From the NCBI GenBank assembly GCA_014529385.2, contig CM043944.1, positions 55,907,768 to 55,971,767 of the forward strand: DNA of 64,000 nt. The letters are read 5' to 3'. The DNA comes from Adiantum capillus-veneris (taxonomy: Eukaryota > Streptophyta > Polypodiopsida > Polypodiales > Pteridaceae). Below, in pieces: positions 21,444 through 30,733 of this stretch. The position numbers and the translations under genes are program-made. The notes beneath the pieces were generated by a model, which did not search any database, was not told the DNA's origin, and was given only the letters and a program-made list of their open reading frames with translations. The first letter of the stretch is position 1. Each line of letters opens with the position of its first letter.

Positions 21444-21840
21444 TGTTAGGTTTAATGGCCATGTGGTCGAACGCCCATTACTAACTACTACTAACCCTAA
21501 GTGTACAGCTATACACTTATGTGAGCCACTAACACTAAGTACAATGTGTATTGTGCCTTAGTGTATAAGATAGAGAAGAAAGAAAGGAGACACAAAGTAC
21601 GTGTCGGCTCTCCCCCTCCAACCTGTGTGTGGCTATGGTGGTGTGTGTGCGTTTCTTCTTCCGCTTCCGCTGCGCTCCTGGCTCCTCCCCTTCAACAATT
21701 TCTCTTACCTTTGTCAAGGTCGTTCCCTCACCCCCCCCCCCCCCCGCTTAAGGTCTACACAAGACTACATAGTCTATGAGCCTTCATTTGCTCGTTGTAG
21801 ATCTATCTGCCTTGCAAATTAGAGCTTACCATTGCCAACA
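21444..21840 (+). repeat. Putative Copia-4 3' LTR
   Basis: Begins TGTTAGG directly after the polypurine tract; the best end with matching inverted bases is AACA at 21840. It contains a C15 run at about 21730-21745. There is no partner LTR, so the end is inferred. Confidence 0.5.
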
Positions 21841-22782
21841 CGTGGGCCTTGAACCCGATAGTCTTCACCGAGAGTGCCTTCTCTCTATTCCTGTTTTCGG
21901 GCTTTGCAATCTCCTTCTTTATTTCTGTTGCGAGTTATTGCCCGATATTTTTGTATTAAGTGTATTCTTGTCATCACCATTGGCATATCCATTTCCAACT
22001 TTAGGTCCTCATCTCTATTAATGCACTCCTCTGCTTCTGAGGTCTCCTTCCTTCTCTCCCTCAAGGCCTCTTGGTTCGTCAGGTTAGCCGCTCCACCCAT
22101 TATGTGCCCTATAAGGTAAGGGGGGCAATATTAAAGCGACCCCCAACTGTGGTGCATATCACCACCAATAACAACACACTCCAGCTGCGCATCGTGTGGC
22201 TAGAGTAGGCCAATTAGTGAGCAATTTGCCTGACTTTCGTGCGATCGTGAGTTTGAGAACGTGCTTTCACTCGCCCTCGCTTGTCACATTATTTTCACAT
22301 TATTTGCGCTCGCAATGAAGTTGAGAGGAGATCATTTTTTGGGTGGTTTATCACATTGGAGCTAAGGTGAAAACACAGGCGACTTGGCTCTCAATCCGCT
22401 CGCTTTCAATATTATGCCATAGTATTGGCCCCTCTACCTTAGGCCACGGAAGTCTCCACTTGTTATCCAGTGCAAGATCATCTCCATGCAGACGGAATCT
22501 CCCAAGATTCCCTGAAAAAGGCATTCAGATGGGTCGCCTTTAGCACTATAGAGGCACGATGATCAGCTTCTTGGACACAACCAAGCACACTGCACCACAG
22601 ACGAAGAAGGTGGAGAACATGCAAGAGCTTATGGCGTGGCAGGATAAACAAATGGAAGCTCGCTATGAAAAGAGGACACCGTCGAGCTCCGCAGTGAAAA
22701 GACCTGGAGTTGCCAAAAAAATGCATATGAGGCGTGTAGCATCGCAGCTGGGAGCCCACCCTCAGAGCAGAAGAGACGTGCG
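21841..22782. other. Region upstream of the PPR gene, no gene assigned
   Basis: Mixed sequence without recognised domains. A short frame at 22559-22804 (MISFLDTTKHTAPQTKKVEN) overlaps the PPR start in another frame and could be a 5' exon or nothing. The promoter of the PPR gene should lie here, but I cannot point to a TATA box with confidence. Confidence 0.4.
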
Positions 22783-25746
22783 ATGTTTATCCAACATCGT
22801 GTAAGAACCGCTGTTTTGTGTATACACACACACACACACACACATTTGTTTTCTTTCATGGCACCACTGGTTTTGTGTTCACAGAGCTCCGCCAAGAAAG
22901 CATCAATAGAGGCTACACAAGCAAACATGGAGAGGAAGAGAACTAGTCTTTCTTTTGTGAGCTCACTTAAAGACTGTGCTAAGAAGAAGGATTTGTACAA
23001 AGGCAGTAGGATACATGCTGATATTCGCGATAGTGGGTTACTTGAAAAGAATGCATACTTAGGGAACATGTTGGTCAGTATGTATGTCAAGTGCGGTGCA
23101 CATGTCACGGCGCAAGAAGTCTTTGACAAGCTTCCTGTGCGGGACATCGTCTCTTGGAACGCATTGATTGCAGGATATGCCCAACAGGGACAGGGCCAGG
23201 AAGCTCTGGGCTGTTTTCAGCAAATGCGAAGCGAGGGCCTCTCTCCAGATGCAATCACCTACGCTTGCATCTTAAAGGCATGTGGCTTTATGCAAGATGC
23301 TGATATGGGCACAAAAATTCACAATGATATTGTTTGTCAGAGGCTGTTGATAAAAGATGTTGTGCTTGGCACTGCCTTGGTCGATATGTATGCCAAATGT
23401 GGTGCACTTCAGAAAGCACAAAAAGTGCTCGAGGAGCTTCCTGTCCGGAACATTGTCTCTTGGAATGCACTGATTGCAGGATACGCGCAACAGGAGCAGG
23501 GCCAGAAAGCTCTACGTTGTTTTCAGCGGATGCAAAGCGAGGGCCTCTCTCCAGATGCAATCACCTATGCATGCATATTGAAGGCATGTGGCTCTACGCA
23601 ACATGCTCATATGGGCATAAAAATTCACGCTGATATTGTTAGTCAGGGGCTGTTGCAAAAAAATGTCGTGCTTGGCAATGCCTTGGTCGATATGTATGCC
23701 AAATGTGGTGCACTTCAAAAAGCAGAAAAAGTGCTTGAGGAGCTTCCTGCCCGAGATGTCGTCTCCTGGAGTGCATTGATTGCGGGATACGCACAACAGG
23801 AGCAGGGCCAGAAAGCTCTTGACTGTTTTCAACGGATGCAAAGTGAGGGCCTCCGTCCAGATGCAATCACCTACGCGTGCATCTTGAAGGCCTGTAGCTC
23901 TGTGCAAGCTGCTGATATGGGCATAAAAATTCAAGCTGATATTATTAGTCAGGGGCTGTTGAAAAAAGATGTCGTACTAGGCAACGCCTTGGTTGACATG
24001 TTTGCTAAATGTGGTGCAGTTCAGAAAGCTCAGAAAGTGTTTGAGGAGCTTCCTGTTCGGAATGTGGACTCTTGGAATACATTGATCATGGGACACGCGC
24101 AACAGGGGCAGTCCCAGGAAGCTCTAGGCTGTTTTCAGCGGATGCAAAGCGAGGGACTCTCTCCAGATGTAATCACCTACGTCTGCATCCTGAAGGCATG
24201 TGGCTCTACTCATGATACTGATATGGGCATAAAAATTCATGATGATATTATTAGTCGAGGGGTGTTGCAAAAGAATGTGGTGCTTGGCTCTGCCTTGGTT
24301 GATATGTATGCCAAATGTGGTGCACTTCAGAAAGCACAAAAAGTGCTTGAGGAGCTTCCTGGCCGGAACGCCATCTCTTGGAATGCACTGATTGTGGGAT
24401 ATGTGCAGCAGGATCAGGGCCAGAAAGCTCTAGTCTGTTTTCAGCAGATGCAAAGTGAGGGCCTCCCTCCAGATGCAATCACCTATGCGTGCATCTTGAA
24501 GGCATGTGGCTCTATGCAAGATGCTGATATGGGCATAAAAACTCACGATGACATTGTTAGTCAGGGGCTGTTGCAAAAGAATGTTGTGCTTGGCACTGCC
24601 TTGGTCAATATGTATTCCAAATGTGGTGAACTTCAGAAAGCACAAAAAGTGCTTGAGGAGCTTCCTGTCCGGAATGTCGTCTCTTGGAATGCATTGATTG
24701 CGGGATACACCCAACAGGAGCAGGGCCAGAAAGCTCTAGGCTGTTTTCAGCGGATGCAAAGCGAGGGCCTCCTTCCAGATGCAATCACCTACATGTGCAT
24801 CTTGAAGGCTTGTGGCTCTGCGCAAGATGCTGATATGGGCATAAAAATTCACGATGATATTGTTAGTCAAGGTATGCTGAAAAAAGATGTCGTGCTTGGC
24901 AATGCCTTGGTTGACATGTATGCGAAATGTGGTTTACTTCAGAAAGCACAAAGAGTGCTTGAGGAGCTTCATGTGCGGGATGTCGTCTCTTGGAGTGCAT
25001 TGATTGCAGGATACGCACAACAAGACCAGGGCCAGAAAGCTCTAGGCTGTTTTGGGCAAATGCAAAGCGAGGGCATCTCTCCAAATGCAATCACCTACGC
25101 GTGTATCTTGAAGGCATGTGGCTCTACGCAAGATGCTGATATGGGCATAAAACTTCATGATGATATTATTAGTCAGGGGCTGTTGCAAAAGAATGTCGTG
25201 CTTGGCAATGCCTTGGTCAATATGTATGCCAAATGTGGTGCACTTCAAAAAGCACAAAAAATGCTCGAGGAGCTTCCTGTCCGGAATGTGGGCTCATGGA
25301 ATGCATTGATCGTGGGATACACACAACAGGGGCAGTCACAGGAATCTCTAGTCTGTTTTCAGCGAATGCAAAGCGAGGGCCTCTCTCCAAATGCAATCAC
25401 CTACACGTGCATCTTGCAGGCATGTGGCTCTACGCAAGATGCGGATATGGGCATAAAAATTCATGCTGATATTGTTAGTCAGGGGCTGCTGAAAAAAGAT
25501 GTGGTGCTTGGCAATGCGTTGGTCGACATGTTTGGGAAATGTGGTGCACTTCAGAAAGCACAAAAAGTGCTTGAGGAGGAGCTTCCAGTCCGGAATGTGG
25601 ACTCTTGGAATGCACTAATTGCAGGATATGCCGAACAAGGGCACGGCGAGGAAGCTCTGGGCTGTCTTGAGCAGATGCAAAGCGAGTGTCTCTCGCCAAA
25701 TTCAGTCACCTATACTTTCGTCTTGAAGGCTATGCTTACATCTTGA
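22783..25746 (+). CDS. PLS-class PPR protein with nine near-identical P-L-S triplets
   Basis: Single-exon ORF of 987 codons. Three in-frame ATGs are possible: 22783, which reads through a (CA)n tract as THTHTHTH; 22858 (MAPLVLCSQSSAKK), which I prefer; and about 22927 (MERKRTSLSF). After a partial L motif (FVSSLKDCAKKKDLYKG) and one S motif come nine P motifs (SWNALIAGYAQQ...), eight L motifs (AITYACILKACG...) and eight S motifs (VVLGNALVDMYAKCG...). The unit is 102 residues (36-residue L, 31-residue S, 35-residue P). PPR proteins bind organellar RNA one base per motif; PLS types usually act in chloroplast or mitochondrial RNA editing. The E and DYW domains are absent: the ORF ends inside the tenth L motif (SVTYTFVLKAMLTS). 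It may be a truncated editing factor or rely on a partner in trans. I see no clear transit peptide. Confidence 0.9.
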   Translation: MFIQHRVRTAVLCIHTHTHTHLFSFMAPLVLCSQSSAKKASIEATQANMERKRTSLSFVSSLKDCAKKKDLYKGSRIHADIRDSGLLEKNAYLGNMLVSMYVKCGAHVTAQEVFDKLPVRDIVSWNALIAGYAQQGQGQEALGCFQQMRSEGLSPDAITYACILKACGFMQDADMGTKIHNDIVCQRLLIKDVVLGTALVDMYAKCGALQKAQKVLEELPVRNIVSWNALIAGYAQQEQGQKALRCFQRMQSEGLSPDAITYACILKACGSTQHAHMGIKIHADIVSQGLLQKNVVLGNALVDMYAKCGALQKAEKVLEELPARDVVSWSALIAGYAQQEQGQKALDCFQRMQSEGLRPDAITYACILKACSSVQAADMGIKIQADIISQGLLKKDVVLGNALVDMFAKCGAVQKAQKVFEELPVRNVDSWNTLIMGHAQQGQSQEALGCFQRMQSEGLSPDVITYVCILKACGSTHDTDMGIKIHDDIISRGVLQKNVVLGSALVDMYAKCGALQKAQKVLEELPGRNAISWNALIVGYVQQDQGQKALVCFQQMQSEGLPPDAITYACILKACGSMQDADMGIKTHDDIVSQGLLQKNVVLGTALVNMYSKCGELQKAQKVLEELPVRNVVSWNALIAGYTQQEQGQKALGCFQRMQSEGLLPDAITYMCILKACGSAQDADMGIKIHDDIVSQGMLKKDVVLGNALVDMYAKCGLLQKAQRVLEELHVRDVVSWSALIAGYAQQDQGQKALGCFGQMQSEGISPNAITYACILKACGSTQDADMGIKLHDDIISQGLLQKNVVLGNALVNMYAKCGALQKAQKMLEELPVRNVGSWNALIVGYTQQGQSQESLVCFQRMQSEGLSPNAITYTCILQACGSTQDADMGIKIHADIVSQGLLKKDVVLGNALVDMFGKCGALQKAQKVLEEELPVRNVDSWNALIAGYAEQGHGEEALGCLEQMQSECLSPNSVTYTFVLKAMLTS
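22823..22844. repeat. (AC)n microsatellite at the PPR 5' end
   Basis: About ten AC units between the first two in-frame ATGs of the PPR ORF. Its translation (THTHTH) argues that the true start is downstream, at 22858 or later. Confidence 0.9.
23143..25710 (+). repeat. Tandem 306-bp coding repeat array (PPR triplets)
   Basis: The SWN/SWS codons of successive P motifs put TGG at 23155, 23461, 23767, 24073, 24379, 24685, 24991, 25297 and 25606. The spacing is exactly 306 bp except the last (309 bp), where one extra GAG codon makes EEELPVRN. Nucleotide identity between units is high across the whole period, including third positions, pointing to recent duplication or gene conversion. Confidence 0.95.
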
Positions 25747-25750
25747 AGGC
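25731..25750 (+). other. 20-bp insertion truncating the PPR frame
   Basis: Positions 25731-25750 repeat the nine bases CTTGAAGGC and add TATGCTTACAT. Without these 20 bases the frame would read VLKACGITQDSEMHDEFL and stop at a TAA near 25795. So the insertion shifts the frame, but the pre-insertion ORF would also end soon, in a shortened L motif. Confidence 0.7.
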
Positions 25751-25795
25751 ATGTGGCATTACCCAAGACTCTGAAATGCATGATGAGTTTCTTTA

Positions 25796-27250
25796 ATCAA
25801 GCTAGATGACTTCTAAATGGCGAATTTCCAATTCACAAATCCTATCACAGTGTTGCCCAAGTATGGATGAAACAAGTACAAGGGGCAAGCAAGCAGCTCA
25901 CACACTAAGCCAAAAAGGTTAGAAACTAATAGATGGTAGTGTCTCAATGCTGGCACCACCCATACAGATTGGAATTGTGGTTGAATACAGAATTGGAGCT
26001 AGCGTACAATGCATTGGAAAAAAATGCTAAGAAGAATCTAGTCTGTCAAGATATTTGGAGATACTTCGTCAACCAAATCTATAGGCCCCATTTGAAGTGA
26101 AGACTAGCAATGTTATGCCTTGTGTTGATAAAGCGGATTTTTTTGTTGCAAACTAGTGCATTTAGTCCGATTTTAAAGAGTCTGAAATTCACGTGACAAG
26201 TCAAGGAAATTTACATGTTGATGTGGTCCTTGGTCAACCATGGATGGACCTCCATCAATACTACCCCGTTATTCTTATCTACTCCAAATCCTTGGTCAAC
26301 CATCAATGGACCTTCCTCAATGCTACAATTCTACTCTTATGTGCTTACGATATGGTTTAGATCTACATCTTTAGGCAGAGGTATAAAGTGATGTTCAGAG
26401 AGCAATGGAGAGCTTCAGCAGGTAGTGGCTACCTTTGAAGAGAATGTAGCAAGCTTAGGAGGGAAAGGAGGTTTCAAACCTCTCCCGCAAGAGCCTTTTG
26501 GGAGAGAAAAGTTGACATTGAAGAAGGAGATGCAACTTGCAAAGTGGAGTGGCAAGAGGATCGAGATGGGACATTAGAGAGAAAGGGAGGGAATGAACAA
26601 CACGTTTTTGGAGGGACCCTCTTTTAAGAGAGGAGGGGAGAAACTGGTAGTCACTAAATAGAGAAAAGATTGGTTTTTATCCTATATCTTTAAGAAAAAG
26701 GTTCTTTTTAATAAGAGTTATCCACCCATTTGTCCAATCCATAATCCCATGAAAAATAAATGGGTCCTCTTTGACCCCATTCCCTTTCTAATGGGTATGT
26801 GCTTTTTGTGATACTCTATATATGAAGGAGACTTATCTTGAGATGAGAAGAGTGCAATGGAATGAGGAAATTCCAAGAGAATCATGAGGGTTGTGGTGGT
26901 CATTTTTCTTAAAAATCACTTTGCATGAAATCTTGCAAGAGAATATGTGGCTAAATATCCAGTGTGATCTCATTATTAATGCATGCCTTGTAGAGAGTGT
27001 TAAATCATGGAAAGTATGGCACTCAAAATGATGTAATGGCCCCCTATTTATAGATTTCCGGTTGGGCTCTCACTGCTTCTTGTGCACAATATCAATTATT
27101 GTGGTAACTGTCTATACTTATTGTCTCTTGAAGCTTCCAATCCAGTCGTCTGGTAAGGGTCGTTCCTGTCATTTGTAGCACTCAGATCCAAAATCAGAAG
27201 CACCATTGTGGCATATGATTTTTATGAGAAATGGGCTATTTATGCAATAG
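25796..27250. other. Intergenic, no gene seen
   Basis: AT-rich sequence with no domain-like frame. It holds a two-copy, 62-bp imperfect tandem repeat (units starting TTGGTCAACCAT at 26230 and 26292) and purine-rich GAGAGAA stretches at 26570-26650. Confidence 0.5.
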
Positions 27251-27254
27251 GCCC

Positions 27255-27490
27255 TTTACTATAACACCTAAAGGCAAATGTTGCATGTTCATTGCTATTG
27301 ACTATCTATCCCAGTGGATTGAAGCCAAATTTGTAAAGGAAATACAAGAACAAAGATATTTTTCACTTTATATATGAAAACATTTGCTCCAAATTTGGCA
27401 TGCCATTAGAGCTACTTTTTGACAAGAATCCATGTTTTAAGGGAGAGCTGGTGGATTATTTATATGAAAACCTTTTATATTTTCATACTT
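27255..27490 (+). pseudogene. Gypsy integrase core relic
   Basis: With stops ignored, the plus strand reads CMFIAIDYLSQWIEAKFVKE and, one frame over, KFGMPLELLFDKNPCFKGEL. These align with the first two acidic segments of Gypsy integrases (AIDYLTRWVEAK; SDRGTHF). Several stops; a short fossil. Confidence 0.65.
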
Positions 27491-27639
27491 AGTTTAAAGG
27501 ATTTGGAATGATTTAGAGTGTAAGGCTTCGACTTAATTTCAAACCATACCTTTGGAATTGATCACAGACCTAATAACACTCGCTAAGAGATTTGTCGATG
27601 CTTGTTTAAAAATGGACATCAAGCATAGCACGATGGCAC

Positions 27640-28480
27640 AAATCTATAGCTTTAAACAAAAATAAAGAGATTCTGTGAGAGATTGTGTGAATAGAATGAG
27701 ATAATAAATTGACAAATATCCACAATTGAAAATTTCAGCCGAGGAAAGACTTGTCTCATTATTCTTGGAAGGTCTAGCCAATAAAGAGTTGTATGTTATT
27801 CTTTATAGCAAGAAGCACACAACCTTGGAAGTGTGCATTCTTGGTGCAATAGACTTGGGGATAACTACAAAATTGAGAGTATTGTGACAAACACTCAAAG
27901 TAAGAGGACTACATCTATTTTTCCAACATAAGTAGGATCGATTTGTGGCAGCTCTTCTGAATATCATAGAAAATATGCTTAGCCGATGAATGACATGATG
28001 ACAAAAATGAAAAGAATGTCGATGAGAGGGCCAAGGCAAGGTCCACCACAAGGGCAACCCCTGGGACCAACGAGGCCACCTAAATGGTGTTCTGTTGAGG
28101 ACAAGTGCTATCACCGATCATACTATGACGAGAATGTTCAGTACGGGTCAAGGAGACCGTACAGACAACAGATGTACATGTATTTACCTAACGAAACCAA
28201 TGCCTAAACTAAGAATGAAAACTTTTCATAATTGTGGATCAGATGATCATTCAAAAAATGATTGCTCATAGTCTCATAAAAATGCAAAGCCAATTGAGAT
28301 TTATTGCATGCAATATGGCAGGAAAGGAGATCATTATCTTGAGGATTGTCCTAAGGACCCAACAAAAAAAAGGAAAATGACAACGAATATAGTAAATGTA
28401 TTGCCAGCCAGCTCCTCTGATAAAGAACCAATAGTTCTAGTCAAAGTAGTGGTTTCGTCCTAGTGGATAAAATGAGGAAC
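27640..28480 (+). pseudogene. Gypsy-like gag relic
   Basis: Reads SVRDCVNRMR, two stops, then IDKYPQLKISAEERLVSLFL and GLANKELYVILYSKKHTTLE, the retrotransposon gag helix pattern. After a basic Pro/Gly-rich stretch (27986-28207) come two degenerate Cys-His knuckles, HNCGSDDHSKNDC and CMQYGRKGDHYLEDC, the second with Tyr for Cys. It lies downstream of the integrase relic, so the two need not come from one copy. Confidence 0.65.
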
Positions 28481-28489
28481 CTCGAGCAA

Positions 28490-29870
28490 GTTTTCATGAA
28501 TGATCCCAAAAACCGAGCAAAATAGGAAAAAAGAATACACAGGAATTCATAATCAAACTTAAGAATAATGAGGGTGAACATATGATAGATTACTTTATTT
28601 TTGATATTTTAATATAATCACAAACAAATTTTTTGAGCCAGTAAGCCATAGGCAAAACAATGTGCCAGTTCTTGATCTCAGACGACAACCCAACTTTTTA
28701 TAGATATCTAGAAGGCTTACTATTCAAGGTCCACCATATCATTCTGTCTTCATAGGATCCTGTACCGAGCGTGAAGGCCAAAGATTCTTCGAAGGATGAT
28801 TTAATCCCCTTGATTTTGTTATGAAACTCTCTCCTCAAGCCTACATATTGCATAACCTATTGCATCAGAATGTGAAATACTCTCTTGTTGCTCACGCTCA
28901 GCATCTTGCTCGTCTTTTACCACAAATGTATCAACACAGTAGACTAAAGAAAACTTAGAGGTACTCCAAACGTTACGCCAATAATTGAACCTAACAAAGC
29001 TGATTGCAATTGCCATTTTATAGAGCGAGGAAGCATTAAGCGGCCAACGATGGCCATGGTGCAGTAATTGCCGCAATTGCCGCAATTGCCGCAGCAATTG
29101 ACAAAGTCATGTGTGTTGCAGTTATAAGTGCCATATATTGTTCAGTGGTGGTACAATATAGACTGGTAAAAACTCCAACTTTAGCACCCCCCATGAGAGT
29201 CATCTTAAAACCTTCTCCTCCATTATTGCTATTAGAAAATTGCATTGCTGCAAGGGATTGACCTCTGATCAAGCCACCTGATGAGCTAAAAAATCTTCTT
29301 ATTTATCAGAGAAGGTTCTCTCTAAATTAAGCCTAGATGCCATCTTTGCTACTTAACAATATGCCAAGGTTCGACAAGAATCGCTCCCATTGCGACCTTA
29401 ACAGATTGCCAAAAGAGAAGCCTAGCTTGCCCAGGACCATCCTAGATCAAGCGGCAGTGGATTTTCAACTGGCACTGGCAGCAATGTTGTCTAGGCTCAT
29501 GAAACCACGCCGGCTAGAGCAGAACCGACCGTTGGACCTCATTAATCAACTTGCACACAAGCAGTACTGCAAGCAAATTCATGATCATTCATGGCTCGAT
29601 ATTGCCGAACACAGTCGTCCCCGTCTTCAAGAGGCCCCCCAAGCCGCCTTTGCTGTCAATTGCAATAAATGGTAGCTTACATAGGTTATGTAGGTGCCAC
29701 ACAATGACTAACTGCGGTAATCTCTATAACGACTTCTACGAGGGATACTGGCTGGAACAGGCGTTGAGCTTGACGATGACGAGAGTGTACCTGGAGGGAT
29801 TGTGATTTTGAGAGATGATGAGAGGTACCTGAGGGGATCGTAATTTGGAAAGATGCTCACGACTTGCCCC

Positions 29871-29918
<48 letters not shown>

Positions 29919-29928
29919 CATGCGCTGC

Positions 29929-29967
<39 letters not shown>

Positions 29968-30115
29968 CAGCTGAGCCATCATCCTGAGCAGAGCTTATGA
30001 CGACCTCGGTCCTCGACCAGGATAATTTCATCAAGGCAATGAGATCACGGATTCTACAAGAGAAGGTCATGACCTCTCTCTCCCTCTCTCTCTCTCTCTC
30101 TTCGGATAGATCTTT
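28490..30115. other. Mostly unassigned; possible minus-strand retroelement relic
   Basis: No clear gene. On the minus strand at 29272-29036, GFKMTLMGGAKVGVFTSLYC and TTTEQYMALITATHM weakly resemble the Copia RNase H stretch around TEAEYMAL; I give this little weight. A short (GCAATT)n-like run lies at about 29067-29098. Confidence 0.3.
29871..29965. repeat. (CT)n-spacer-(GA)n inverted microsatellite
   Basis: (CT)n at 29871-29915 and (GA)n at 29932-29965 flank TTGCATGCGCTGCAA. The spacer is itself nearly palindromic, so the whole block can fold into one long hairpin. Confidence 0.9.
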
Positions 30116-30116
30116 A

Positions 30117-30182
30117 CTTCGTTAGCGTAGCAGTCCCATTCAAAAATCTAGCTTCTCGTCCTCCCACGTGGCACATGACCGA
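30117..30182 (+). repeat. G-box repeat, copy 1
   Basis: Carries CCCATTCAAAAATCTAGCTT then CTCGTCCTCCCACGTGGCAC. Related copies lie at about 30434, 31860 and 31942. CACGTGG is the plant G-box/ABRE core. It is found at both ends of the Cpn60 relic and may have been part of that gene's promoter. Confidence 0.7.
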
Positions 30183-30733
30183 GTCCAACTTGATGCCTCG
30201 CTTTCACCTGTGCAGCATGGTGAAGGCATGTGGCTCTACACATGCATCTTGAAGGCATGTGTAGACAAAACAGTGACGGCCATTGTTCAAGAGCTGGAAA
30301 AGAAATCTCGACCTGTCAAGGGCCGTGATGATATCAAAGCTGTGGCGACTATTTCTTCTGGTAATGATGATGCCATAGGTACCATGATTGTTGATGCCAT
30401 CGACAAGGTTGGTGTGTTATCAATTGAATCATCTCGTCCTCCCACGTGGCACATGACCGAGTCCAACTTCCTTTGCTCATCTTTTTTATCGACGCCTCGC
30501 TTTCACCTGTGCAGCATGGTGAAGGCATGTGGCTCTACACATGCATCTTGAAGGCATGTGTAGACAAAATAGTGACGGCCATTGTTTAAGAGCTGGAAAA
30601 GAAATCTCGACATGTCAAGGGCCGTGATGATATCAAAGATGTGGCGACTATTTCTTCTGGTAATGATGATGCCATAGGTACCATGATTGCTGATGCCATC
30701 GACAAGGTTGGTGTGTTGTCAATTGAATCATCG
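30156..30733 (+). repeat. Tandem duplication of a PPR/Cpn60 chimera
   Basis: Unit 1 (30156-30433) and unit 2 (30434 to about 30733) both hold, in order, the G-box sequence, a PPR fragment (GEGMWLYTCILKAC or its frame variant) and a Cpn60-beta segment (VDKTVTAIVQELEKKSRPVK ... KVGVLSIESS). Unit 2 has about 20 extra bases after GAGTCCAACTT. Otherwise the units are nearly identical, so the duplication is recent. Confidence 0.85.

Larger units (their letters stand above)
20883..21840 (+). mobile_element. Copia-4: RNase H and 3' LTR fragment
   Basis: Plus-strand remnant starting exactly at the outer end of the Copia-3 LTR. It encodes the Copia RNase H end and then a polypurine tract (AAGTGGGAGAA, 21433-21443) and a putative LTR from 21444 (TGTTAGGTTTAATGGCC) to about 21840 (ATTGCCAACA). 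Its LTR start resembles that of Copia-3 (TGTCGGGATTCAGGCC), so the two probably belong to one family. Everything upstream of RNase H is missing. Confidence 0.75.

Noticed and set aside
23272-25699. Regularly spaced minus-strand and alternate-frame ORFs (70-140 codons) across the PPR array
   Set aside because: They repeat at the 306-bp period of the PPR gene and are shadows of it.
28819-29272. Copia RNase H on the minus strand
   Set aside because: Only TTTEQYMAL and short Gly-rich similarity; too weak to list as a gene relic.
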